Source: Litsea cubeba (taxonomy: Eukaryota > Streptophyta > Magnoliopsida > Laurales > Lauraceae). From it: a stretch of 64,000 nucleotides of DNA. Below are positions 46,801 through 56,020 of this stretch, one piece after another. Position numbers and translations under genes: made by a program. Every line of letters begins with the position of its first letter. The first letter of the stretch is position 1. The DNA is taken from NCBI GenBank assembly GCA_012931725.1, contig CM022949.1, positions 3,445,934 through 3,509,933 of the forward strand. The letters are read 5' to 3'. The notes under the pieces were generated by a model that was not told the origin of the DNA, ran no database searches, and was given only the letters and a program-made list of their open reading frames with translations.

Positions 46801-49800
46801 TATGTCATACGAAGAAAGATTAAAGATACAACATATTAGCCACAAAAGGAACATCCCTGTCAACCCATTGTTCAGCCAAAAAATCAGCCTTCCCATTAGT
46901 TGATCTTCCCACATGCTTATACACCACCTGCATAGAGGATTCCAACTCCTTGATTTGGGAAAGAAGAAAATGGAGCTTCAGAGGACCCTCCTTGGGAGAA
47001 GAGACCCACGGAATAGCATTAAAAGAATCACTCTCCACAGTTAACTTATCATGAAAAGAAGCAGAAAAACAATGGCCACCACCTCTTGGCCTTCTTTTTT
47101 TATTTTTTTTACTGAAGATTGGCTGTAAATTTGTTGCTATTTTGATGTGTATAAACTGTTCTGTCAGTCACAGTAGTGTATGTGCCAGTGTTTCAACCTA
47201 TGCCATGTAAGAATAATTCTTCCGGTGACAGGTCACATTGATGTTTTTTTTTTTTTCATGGGATTTTTTATATAGAGACGACACTGGTCATGTAAGGTTT
47301 TTAGTTTCTCTTACAAATCACTTGATACTGCTTTATAAGCTTATATTGCAGTTTTCTTTCCTGTAGGTGATATATTTTGGTGATCATCTGTTTAGTGACT
47401 TAAGGGGGCCTTCAAAAGCTGGTTGGCGTACTGCTGCTATCATTCATGAGCTAGAAGTACTCATTCTGTCCTCATCCTGGTTTCTTGTTGCGTGAATGCT
47501 TGTAATCATTATTCTGCGTTCTTGTCGAAAATTGTGTCTCGAGAACTGTAGCTAATGCTAGTTATCATCCTGTACCATTTTCCCTTATTTCTTATAATAG
47601 GACCTGAAGAAAATGTCTTTAGATAATATCTGATCGAACAGTCGAAGAATACTAGAAGTAAAAATTGCAAATAAACCGCTGGAGATTAAAAGTGCGGAGG
47701 TCCATACTTCGAAACCAAAAGCTTAAAAAGAAGTCCAGTGACCGAATAGACTTACATGTTCCATTCCAATGGCTGTTTAGTACTGGGTGAGATCACATGT
47801 ATTAAGAGGCAATGAGTCATTGGAGTCCTTAGAAATGCAAATTTTAAGAAATTGAATTTTCTGTGGGTGAGGTCACATTTTTTATGCGGCCATTTGAGTC
47901 ATTGGAATCCTTAGGAATGCAAATTTCAAGGAATTGAATGTATTTCAGTTGTTTGGCTGAGGATTTGCTGGAGCTTGACCCATGGGACTGGCATATTCAG
48001 GCCTGACATGTTGTATCCTTGAAGACATTTCCCTTTCTAATCAGACAATCACTAGTAGACCTATTTCTGGTCTCCAATGTAAGAGCAAAATCGGGAAAAA
48101 CAGCCATAACAGGTGATAAGCCACTTTTAACATGGAATACAAAATCTCAAAGAGTATTCCTTGAAATTCATCCCAAAAAAGGATTCATCCCAAAGTTGCT
48201 TGTATTTATCTAATATCTTTTGGAGTTCAACTGAGAAAACCCTAGCATTGGGTAGCTGTTGCCTAAGGTTTGCTGCAGCACTTCTGTGTCTCTCTTTGGA
48301 TACGCGTCTGTCACTACATCGGGTGCCTATTACGTAGGCAGGCGTAACACTGGATAAGGTCTGTGATTCATTGGGATCCTTTCGGAGAATACAGACTTCA
48401 GATGACCAAATTAAGTCGATACAGATTCCAAAGAATTGAGTCAATTTACAGCTCCTAAGTTGGCATTATTTTACATTTTGATGAGAAGGCAAGAATGATA
48501 GTTTCTTCTTTTAGCAGTTATTACATCCTGATGCCCCAGGAAGTTCACAGGATTGCAATGCCATAGTTCTATACAATTGTGGCTATGGTCCATGTTTGAG
48601 TTACTTTGATTTGATATGATCCAGGGCATTTTTGGTATGCCCCTAAAATTGTCCAGACTCCAGAATCAAAGATCATAGCTGCCTAGTCTATTTCAGATGA
48701 GAGATCGTAGCCATATGATTTTTTCTCTACCTTGTAAATGTGCCAAGAATGCATTGTTAGGCTCTATCAGTCTGGAAGATTTTGAGGCATGCCTCATCCG
48801 TGGGAGGTTCCATCATAACATGAATCTTCTGGATCATATAATCATAACCAGCTTGTAAGAAATGGAGCATCTGGATACTTTGTACACATCTTTATGCTTA
48901 TGGACTCTATGATTTGCCATTCAAGTTCTTTCAAACTGTAATTGGTGGTTGAGGCTTCTTGCATCATTCTGTTTGCTTCAACAGCCACCTTCTCCCAAAG
49001 AAAAAAGGATGAAGAAAATGGAATAATAGTGTGTGTGTGTCCTGAACCCATTTCATCTAAAAAATGTGTCACTTCTTGTGCAGAAGCTATTTTGCACAAC
49101 AGCTATGTTATTACCTAAGAGAAAAGATTTGCAAGCTTTTGATCACATTGGAAATTTCCATGCTCATGAGTTCAATAGGTTTTGATCATGTGTTTTACAT
49201 ATAGATCAACCAACTGTGCATCATTTTGATAGGATTGAAATCTAAGCCAATTCCTATTCACGTGGAGTGTGCACGGGGAGGGAAATGTCACAGATGGTTT
49301 GGATCAAGGGTGGGCCAACCATAGTCATGATTATCAGAAATTTTCATGGGTCAACAGCATAGGATCATTTCTCGCACCATAGTGATGCGAGTTTCTTCAA
49401 AGATTTGTCTTTCTATGTATTCTTTGATTCTTTTGATGAGTGCTGTGGCTCACTGGCACTTGTGTATCTATACCCAAGTTATAAAGGGCTTTCTTTTGCC
49501 CTGGGACCTTTTTTTTTGGGTTAAATTTTCTCTGATATTTCAGCGCTATCCCTTTCTCATCCCAATGCTAAGACCACATTCCTTGTAGAAATTTGAAGCA
49601 TTGCCATGTTTACATGTGGAAATTAAAATTTGCTGTCCGTCATTTTGACACTTTTCAGTAGATGTAGACAATTGATGCTGGAAACTATGTAGTTATGGAG
49701 TGTTTCTTTATCAATGCAGAGTGAAATACGGATACAAAACGAAGATAGCTACCGATTCCAACAGGTATGCCTATTGCTTACCCAACTACAATTTTTAGCT

Positions 49801-52800
49801 AACCTGTGTGTGTCAAATGGGGTGGAGTGGGATTGAAACCAAGCACGGCTCCGAAGTCATAGCATGACACCAGTTCTTATCCTGTGTGCCATACTTAAAA
49901 CTGGATAAGGGCTTGATGGCCCATCTTCCAGATTAACATGTCTCCAACGTCATAGCATGACTCCAGTTTTTATCCTGTGCACCGTACTCAAAGCTGAAGA
50001 TTGGGTAAGGGCTTGATGGCCAATCTTCCAAACAAATCTTGTGAGTCATGCATATGCAGAGATTAATTATAAATTTCTGTCATTTGATGATTCTAGCCAT
50101 CTGCGTAGCGACCAACAAATGCAGGGCAAAAGAATGCTGAAAATAGTCTGCATCATATGACAAATTCTTCAATCCACATGCAAAATTATCAAATTTATAC
50201 GATCTGTGCCAGTGGTCCATTCACAGAGGGACCGCTTTTTTTCCCCATTCTTTCTTTTTCTTTTTCTCAGAATTAACTGAAATTTATTATATGAGGAAAT
50301 AATTACAGATTTAGGCATCCGATGAATGGTTAAGACTATCAATTATATGCTGCATGACCAAGCTTGATAGTGACATTGACTGAATCCCAGTCTAGAGGAT
50401 TGATCAGATTGGTGCTCCAGCACCCAAAACAAAGAAAAAACAATGAACAAGAATGGGAACCAAGCGAGCATAGGTGTAGATAGCCACTCATGATGTTGTT
50501 TATTCAGACGCTCAAATCACACTCACAGTAGGGTTTCGCGTTAAAACCCTAGATTGGTGAGAAAACAATGCATAAAACTAAAAGAATTCAATGATCTGCA
50601 CTAGCTAACAAGCTATATTATTGAGTATACCTAGCTTTCCAACGTCGGAACCTATTGAAGAAAAGTTGTGGTGCCTGAAGTTTTCATCTATATTCGGCAT
50701 AACAGTTGTGGAGAACATTAGTAGTTAAAAAAAAAAAAGGAACCCTGATTCACCAAGTACCTTTCTTTTATATTACTTAAAATCACTGTTGCAAAAATCG
50801 GCCTAGGCGGCCGCCTAGGTGGCGCCTAGGCGCTAGTCGGCGGTCACCGCCTAGGCGGTGCCTAGGCGCTAGGCGGGGATTAATCCGACTAGGAGGGGAT
50901 TAATCGGGTTAGGCAGGGATTAATCGGAAATTAATCCCTAGTCCATGCCCACCGCCTAGCGTCCGCCTAGCGATTTTTACAACATTGCTTAAAATTCTAT
51001 TTGATGGTCCAAGTCTACAATGGTTTGGCTTTTCGTCATTTCATAAACTAGCTGCCACCAAATTGTCTTCAATTTGAGATTTCTACTCTGCCAATTAACA
51101 TTGGCCTCTATGGGCATGGAGAACTCTTAAAATTCAGTCATATATTCATTGATGATCCAGTCCTCTTAAAACACTGGTCTACTTGAGGGCTTACTGGTTT
51201 GCCTTCTTCCACTAGACCTTGCATCACACTTGTGAGGGTGAACATTAACAGAATCATGTAAGTAACTGATTATTGTCAGACACATTTGTATTTTTGTTGG
51301 TAGTCATTTCATAGCTTCTTGTCGTCTCCCTGAATGCAGGCAAAATTTCACATTATACAAGAATTGCTTGGGAAATTTCATGCAACTACAGCAAAGAGTC
51401 CGAGAGGAAGCTCTTATCATGGGCTTTTAAATGAATTGAATGAGGAAAGACAAAGGACGCGCTCTGTAATGAGGAACATGTTCAATAGTTCTTTCGGTGC
51501 CACTTTCCTCACTGATACTGGCCAGGAATCTGCTTTCGCATATAATATTCATCAGTACGCAGATGTGTATACCAGTAAGCCAGCGAATTTTCTGTTGTAT
51601 CCCCCCGAAGCATGGCTGCATGTACCTTTTGATATAAAAATCATGCCTCATCACGTAAAGGTATGTTCTCTGTTTTTGTTTTTATTTTTATGCTTAACTT
51701 GATTCTTCCATAGTCTTTTTTTGTTATTGAATGATTGTCTTAGAAAGTCCGACTAGATATCAATGTCTTCTTGCTGTTATCATCACAAGCTGCATGTCTT
51801 CTTGCTGTTTTTTGAACCCAGAATATCTGTTCTTGGTTATCCCTTACAATGGAAAATATTTTCAGATACTTGAGAACAAGTTTTCATAAATCATTAACTC
51901 TCTATCGCTTTACTCTTTGTTATTTCTTTCAAATAATTTTATAATTGATCGATCATTCGACAAACTCTGCCTCCACATCCATGAAAATGCTTCATATGCA
52001 GTCAGCACAGGCTCTCCAAGTGGCAACGAGCCAATTGCAGACCTATTTATCACTATCCTATATCCATGCTGACAGAAGTAGCACTTGATGGCCTTGCGCT
52101 GATTCTGAAACAGGGTACCTTAAGTGACTTGATGGCCAAAGAATAAAAAAAAAAGAGACTTTATGGCTGTCACCTGACTTCTGAATGCACCAATGGTCAC
52201 ACAATTGGTTAAAGTGGGCAATAATCTTAGTTGATATCAATTTGCCTTGGAGTGGCTAAAGTCCTTGAGGAAGTATGTATGATAGAAATGACGGTCAAGT
52301 ACGAGATAAGAGGGGTGAACCCAAATATCTTTTCTTGGTTTGAAAAATCTGAAAAGCCCATAATTGGATTTTGTCAGAACCCAGCCCGCTGCCCACATGA
52401 TATTGTCCGCTTTGGCTCATTGGATTTCAACCCAATCTTGCCGCACAGTTTTAAAAGGCCTCATGTGGAGTTAAGGCCAGGTCTCACACATATATACCCA
52501 AGATCAGGATTTGATGGCCGTCTTAAGATGCTTTGAAGGGGTAGAATCCAGCAATAACTGTTTGGTGGAGAAAACTAAATTCCTAGTTGCTCTCTAGGTA
52601 TCCATAAGCCTGTCTTTTAGAGGATATTCTACATATCAAATAATACTTCATTGGAAGGAGTTGGCTTTCTTATGTGCAATGTCTTAGTTGTTTTGTATTT
52701 GGGTGTTCCTTTTTTGTGTTCTCTTGTTTTCATGTCTTAGCTTGTCAGTACTCATCTCTTGTACTACTTGCTTTTATTAATGAAAGTAGCCATTCAACAA

Positions 52801-55800
52801 ATAAAATAAAAAAAGTCAGGACCAGCGTGTTTCCAATGTGGGACTTGTGCACCATTGCATGCACAGTCAGTCCTTTAGAGTTTCCCCTGCACTCTCTCTC
52901 TCTAGGCTGATGCTCGCCAGACCTAACGCCCTTCTACAAGGGGTTCACAGGAGTGACATACTCTCCCACCAGAAAACAGAGCCGTCATCGTCTTTGATAC
53001 CATTTGTAATGACCCGGCCTGCTACCCACATGATATTGTCCGCTTTGGCTCAAGGGATTTCAACCCAATCTTGCCGCACGGTTTTAAAAGGCCTCATGTG
53101 GAGTTAATGCCAGGTCTCATACATATATGCCCAAGATCAGGACTAGCGTGTTTTCGATGTGGGACTTGTGCACCACTACATACCCAGCCCTTTAGAGGTT
53201 TCCCCGCCCTCTCTCTCTCTCGGCAGATGCTCGCCAGACCCAATGCCCTTCTACAGGGGGGCCACGGGCGTGACAGATTTGAGTGCATGTTTGTATGCGT
53301 GCATATGTGTTGTGCTATGGCTAGTCTCGTATGGCATCTTACAGAAGCAAAACTTTGTGTCATCTTGTCCACCGTATCCATGCAAGTCCAGACCATAGAA
53401 ATATTGTGTTCAATGTGGATTGCTAACCAAACCATTCTAGTTGGTAACCATTAAAATTGGAAAATTGAGAATACTGTCATTGATCCAAATATGTGGGAAT
53501 TTAGATAGTCTATGACCCATGTAGTTGTGCTTTATTGAAGTGTCATCCATCTACAATACGACTTTCAATTTGGATGGTGTGGGTTGGCATTCTGCGTGGA
53601 TGTTAGATGTGTTGATATCTTTAATCGATATATCAGCTGATACAGCTATAAACATTGGCTTCTAAGGGTTGCCAACAACATAGATATGTTGGTGTTTATT
53701 GGTGCTCCTCCAGAAGGTTTTATCCAATGTTACCTACATTATGATGCCGGTGATACATATTGGCTGAATGACCAAATATCATTACATCTGTGATACTGAA
53801 GGCTTCAAAATTGATATCGACTTCCCCTTGTATTTTCTCTATCCATTTTTTCTAGAAAGAAAAAGTTCATTCGGTGGAGTCAGGACAACATACTTCTTAT
53901 CATTCCCTCAGTTCTTGCAAGAAAATAAAGATTGGAGTAGAGGTGTCAAATCAAATGGGAGTTAGGAGTTGGTGGTGTGGCATAAGGCGTGGGTTCGCTC
54001 CCCAAGTCTTGTGTTCGAAACCACCCCACATTTGCCTGGTGTGCATTTGTGTGGGTTTAGTGGGCGCAACTCAGGGGATTAGTCATGTTGGGTCGAAGGC
54101 CTTAGGGATACCCATGTCATAAAAAAAAAATCAAATTGGAATCAGATATATTCATTTATGCTTTATTTTACCAATTTTAATTGCGCTTTAACAAAACAAG
54201 TGGTGGATCGGTTATGTAATTTAAGTGCCTTTATTGCATAGCTTGGTTCGGGTTGGGCTTGGTATATATCTCTTATATTGGAGCCCGTATTTATCGGCTA
54301 CAAGTTATCTTTTTGTAATAATCTTTTTGTAATAATCTTTTCTTATTAATATATTATTGTTACCTCTTTAAAAAAAAAATTCACTTCTTTTTGTTTTCTT
54401 ATATATTTTTTTTCCTTCCGTTTTTTAGTGTTTTCATGATTTTTCATATATGATTGCTATTCTGGAACTGTATCTTTGAATCTGTGTCTGATAGTGCAAC
54501 ATATATGCTCTGTAGATGTATGCAGTAGGCTCTCCAAGACAGAAACATCATAGAAAGGGATTTTATTTGTTTACAGGATTTATTGTGTTTTTAAATTGTT
54601 AATGGGATTATTACGTTATTATAATTTAAATTTTAAAATTTATTTTTTATGAATTTCCATCAACAAAGTTAATAAAAAATATAATCATTGTTTTTGCTTT
54701 CTTAGGCTTCAAGTGTGAAATAAGATTTAGAAAAAAGGATATATTTTTCTTTTTTTTTCTTTTTCTTATATAGTTTTACAGATAGTGGTGATAGTCTTGT
54801 CTTTCAGACCACAACTTTGTGGAGTCATGTATGATACAATGCATACAGGCTTTGTCTATGGCATCAAAGTTGTGGGCCTTATTTTGATGACTTACAACTA
54901 ACGTCAATTATGAATGATCTTTTTTCCCCTTTACAAGAGAATCAAACTCACCCACCCACCCTAAGCAGCTGAGTAACAGCCAGGGACATCTCAATTATCT
55001 TTTATTATTATTATTATTATTTTATTAGTGGTAGAGTACTTGTCAGACAACCTACTGCCTAGGGATTGATCCCAGTGCAGCTGTGTGAGATGAGACGCCT
55101 CTTTCCACTTGGGTGTTGTATGTTTGTCATCTCAACTATCCATTTGAGGGTGGCTGTTTGGATGGTGATTGACATTGTAGTCATTAGTTCAGTTACCTGT
55201 TTCATGCTGTCAAGGCTTGCAGTTTTGGTCTAAATCAGTGCAAAGCTTACAGTTTGGATAGTATGGATTGGCATGCTCATGTGACATTGTTCACTAGATA
55301 GTGTTCATAAAGTTTTATGATATGCAAGGCTAAAAACAGTCTCTTCGTTAGAGTTTATATGCTTGTACAGAGAAGTTACATATATTACATTGTATGACAT
55401 AGTACATTCTAATTGCAGCACTCTATTGAAATGTCAAAATGTTATTTGGTTGTAAATCTTTCAGAATATTTGTCACCAAGCATAAAAGCAATTCCTTGAG
55501 ATTCCTTATTTTGTTGAAGATTAATTTTGTAGAACATTTTGTTACTAGAGGGCCTGTGTATATATTTTGTATGTTATTTTTAAAAAGTTTCTTTGTTGTT
55601 TTTTCTTCTTGCACCCCCTATAATTGGCTGTGTTTAGATGCTTGGATTACCTTGGAAATGTACTCTTCATGTCATCTGAAAATAAAGTACATTTTCATTA
55701 AAAAAGTATAGTTGAAATTTGAAAAGGTACACATCCTCCAGCTCATTTCAGTAGCTCTGTTTTCAGAAGAGATGTAGAAACCATGAAGTTAGGACAAGGG

Positions 55801-56020
55801 GGAGACATGGGTTAAGGAAATGTGGTTGACATGGAAATGGGCATCCAAAAACATCAGTTATATCTTGTTTCACTTGAAAACAGGGTATATTTCCATGTAA
55901 ATGGAAATAGCCAGATAGAGCCGATGGATTTGTATGCCTAGGAGATTGTGTACATGCATACCTCTACATATTTAACCAAGATTCATTGTGCAGGTTCCAT
56001 CAAGCTTATTCAAGGTCTAA
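28878..56020 (+). CDS. HAD-superfamily 5'-nucleotidase (subfamily IG)
   Basis: Thirteen exons splice in frame: 28878-28923, 29000-29224, 29350-29486, 29964-30113, 34763-34864, 37437-37601, 37760-37870, 39544-39641, 45708-45831, 47367-47456, 49720-49764, 51340-51660 and 55994-56020, ending in TAA. The product is 546 residues. HAD motif I is DYDYT with the nucleophile at 109 and acid at 111. LLTNS near 294-298 fits motif II, and GDHLFSD at 391-397 fits motif IV. The family removes the 5' phosphate from purine monophosphates such as IMP and GMP with Mg2+; substrate here is inferred. The Arg/Leu/Ser-rich start (MALLRRLLPLSTALS) suggests an organelle targeting peptide. Twelve introns total about 25.5 kb. 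The last exon has only eight codons (VPSSLFKV), the least certain part of the model. Confidence 0.94.
29487..29963. other. Nucleotidase intron 3
   Basis: A 477-bp AT-rich intron with no recognised element. Confidence 0.5.
31390..32360 (-). pseudogene. Decayed hAT-family transposase, C-terminal part
   Basis: The minus strand encodes WWISFGESAPNMRIAI and then, one frame over, TTSSSNCERSWSAFSLIHTK followed by MQKLNKLVYCHYNL. This is the hAT dimerisation region common in plant elements. Further downstream is PELWWEINELIDEEVGEE and a Tyr/Ser/Pro-rich tail (YSGYRPHGPPDYQYGQ). At least one frameshift and in-frame stops make it non-functional. Sequence from about 30,836 resembles the left end of the hAT element at 43,656, so the remnant may belong to a related, once longer element. 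Confidence 0.8.
32560..33275 (-). pseudogene. L1-like LINE fragment: RNase H-like end and 3' tail
   Basis: Minus-strand pieces WECPPMGFLKLNSNGS and NKSEMNALLVGCRELRKLEG followed by VIIQGDSFVAIQWSLG are the RNase H-like domain found at the end of plant L1-type ORF2 (RVT_3-like). A 3' tail reading into AT-rich sequence follows at lower coordinates. The upstream RT is missing and the frame is broken. A 16-bp direct repeat (AACGTTATGTCATTCA) at 33,271-33,286 and 33,301-33,316 marks the truncated 5' edge. Confidence 0.7.
33600..34010 (-). pseudogene. RTE-like LINE fragment
   Basis: Minus-strand translation gives REHLGAALIGDKSRETCLR, a stop codon, then FGHIQRRPATTPIRKILVM. This is the C-terminal end of the RTE-clade reverse transcriptase ORF. 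The same segment occurs at 44,880-45,260. Broken and truncated. Confidence 0.7.
34865..37436. other. Nucleotidase intron 5
   Basis: A 2,572-bp intron. Near 35,575-35,635 it carries a probable antisense RTE-type 3' tail (CCCAACATAGTTGGGACAAG then GACGACGACAAC). Poly-T and poly-A runs lie at about 36,307-36,328 and 36,060-36,071. No gene seen. Confidence 0.5.
37871..39543. other. Nucleotidase intron 7 with a broken copy of exon 8
   Basis: A 1,673-bp intron. About 60 bp before exon 8 it contains a decayed partial copy of that exon (39,467-39,510). A short RTE-like piece (CTTATCCCATCTGTCTGG) lies near 38,040-38,060. Confidence 0.6.
39467..39510 (+). pseudogene. Decayed duplicate of nucleotidase exon 8
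   Basis: Twenty-five bases at 39,483-39,507 are identical to 39,575-39,599 inside exon 8. The preceding bases GATTCTGCTGG also match the exon start GACTCGACTGG. An internal stretch is missing, and the frame reads DSAGITL then stop, so it cannot serve as a coding exon. Confidence 0.75.
40022..40204. repeat. Three tandem copies of a unit of about 61 bp
   Basis: Each copy starts GGGCTGGA(A/C)TTTGTC, contains TTAACTGAA and GTTCATT, and ends AAGTAGTATTTGTT. The middle copy has a 3-4 bp insertion after TTTGTC. Confidence 0.85.
40859..42227. mobile_element. PIF/Harbinger-type non-autonomous element
   Basis: A 1,369-bp non-coding element with terminal inverted repeats GGTAGCGTTTGGTTC (left) and GAACCAAACGCTACC (right), flanked by TAA at 40,856-40,858 and 42,228-42,230. 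A 3-bp TWA target duplication and G-rich ends fit Tourist/Harbinger MITEs. The arms (about 230 and 240 bp) carry many GGAATGG/CCATTCC words that can fold back. The centre is replaced by a tandem array. Confidence 0.8.
41090..41945. repeat. Higher-order tandem array inside the Harbinger-type element
   Basis: Thirteen blocks of roughly 45-85 bp, most starting at or near AACTTGTGTGGGCCCCAC. By their tails they fall into four kinds: A ends AAGAACAAAATGAC, B ends CCCTTCAAAAAGAG, C is short and ends AAGATTATAAAAGAG, D ends AAGATTATCAAAGAG. The order reads D-like, A, B, C, A, B, C, D, A, B, C, D, A, a higher-order repeat of about 190-290 bp. Confidence 0.85.
43656..44784. mobile_element. Non-autonomous hAT element with exact 8-bp target duplication
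   Basis: A 1,129-bp element with ends CATGGTTTAAAAT and ATTTTGAACCATG, flanked on both sides by CTTGTGAT (43,648-43,655 and 44,785-44,792). Subterminal regions carry CGCGGTCATCGTGG at the left and repeated AACGGCCGTTA words at the right. No transposase frame. An 8-bp duplication fits the hAT superfamily. Confidence 0.85.
44880..45260 (-). pseudogene. RTE-like LINE fragment
   Basis: Minus-strand translation includes REHLGITSIGDKLRETCEMV, WARLTKASNGTVKE and DDGPPRKRVGQRGHGW, the end of an RTE-clade reverse transcriptase ORF. It resembles 33,600-34,010 along its whole length. Truncated at the 5' side. Confidence 0.75.
45832..47366. other. Nucleotidase intron 9
   Basis: A 1,535-bp intron with one antisense L1-like fragment (46,815-47,070). 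The rest shows nothing recognisable. Confidence 0.5.
46815..47070 (-). pseudogene. L1-like RNase H fragment
   Basis: The minus strand encodes ESDSFNAIPWVSSPKEGPLK and, further on, VYKHVGRSTNGKADFLAEQ, a typical RVT_3/RNase H-like end of a plant L1 ORF2. No RT domain is attached. Confidence 0.65.
47457..49719. other. Nucleotidase intron 10
   Basis: A 2,263-bp intron. A loose repeat at 47,785-47,940 (GTCATTGGA(G/A)TCCTTAG twice) was noticed. No gene or bounded element identified. Confidence 0.45.
49765..51339. other. Nucleotidase intron 11
   Basis: A 1,575-bp intron with a near-duplicate segment (GTCATAGCATGAC...ATCTTCCA at about 49,856-49,932 and 49,950-50,031) and a foldback hAT element at 50,784-50,987. 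Confidence 0.6.
50784..50987. mobile_element. Short foldback hAT MITE
   Basis: A 204-bp element with ends CACTGTTGCAAAAATCG and CGATTTTTACAACATTG, flanked by exact 8-bp copies CTTAAAAT (50,776-50,783 and 50,988-50,995). The body is built from CCTAGGCG/CGCCTAGG words and can form a GC-rich hairpin, unlike the AT-rich intron around it. Confidence 0.85.
52372..52958 (-). repeat. TRIM LTR, interrupted copy
   Basis: 587 bp. It matches the other LTR on both sides of a 306-bp insertion at 52,510-52,815. Confidence 0.8.
52510..52815 (+). mobile_element. Retroinserted LINE-like 3' end nested in the TRIM
   Basis: A 306-bp insertion in the TRIM LTR, bracketed by TCAGGA (52,504-52,509 and 52,816-52,821). 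It ends in an A-rich tail (AAATAAAATAAAAAAAG) preceded by a T-rich stretch ending TTTTATTAATGAAAG, typical of plant L1 3' ends. Non-coding and 5'-truncated. Confidence 0.65.
53005..53275 (-). repeat. TRIM LTR, uninterrupted copy
   Basis: A 271-bp repeat that aligns with 52,372-52,509 and 52,816-52,958. Confidence 0.82.
53961..54130 (+). mobile_element. tRNA-derived SINE
   Basis: An A-box-like TGGCATAAGGCG (53,978-53,989) is followed 22 bp on by a B-box-like TGTTCGAAACC (54,012-54,022). The element ends in a run of about ten A. Near-matching flanks TCAAATGG and TCAAATTGG suggest target duplication. Confidence 0.65.
55020..55130 (+). mobile_element. SINE-like tRNA-related segment
   Basis: Contains TAGTGGTAGAGTACTTG resembling an A box and GGGATTGATCCC resembling a B box about 30 bp later. 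Borders and target duplication not resolved. Confidence 0.4.

Larger units (their letters stand above)
52372..53275 (-). mobile_element. TRIM-type LTR element with a 46-bp interior
   Basis: Two related terminal repeats are flanked by an exact 5-bp duplication GATTT (52,367-52,371 and 53,276-53,280). On the minus strand the repeats begin TGTCAC; the 53,005-53,275 copy ends ATTACA and the other ends TTCTGACA. The interior (52,959-53,004) is only 46 bp. It contains a tRNA-Met-type primer site TGGTATCAAAG two bases after the 5' LTR and a purine-rich GGTGGGAGAGT before the other. No coding capacity. The repeats differ at roughly one base in ten, so the insertion is older than the Copia elements. 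Confidence 0.82.
51661..55993. other. Nucleotidase intron 12
   Basis: A 4,333-bp intron holding a TRIM (52,372-53,275) and SINE-like elements at 53,961-54,130 and about 55,020-55,130. No exon recognised. Confidence 0.7.
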
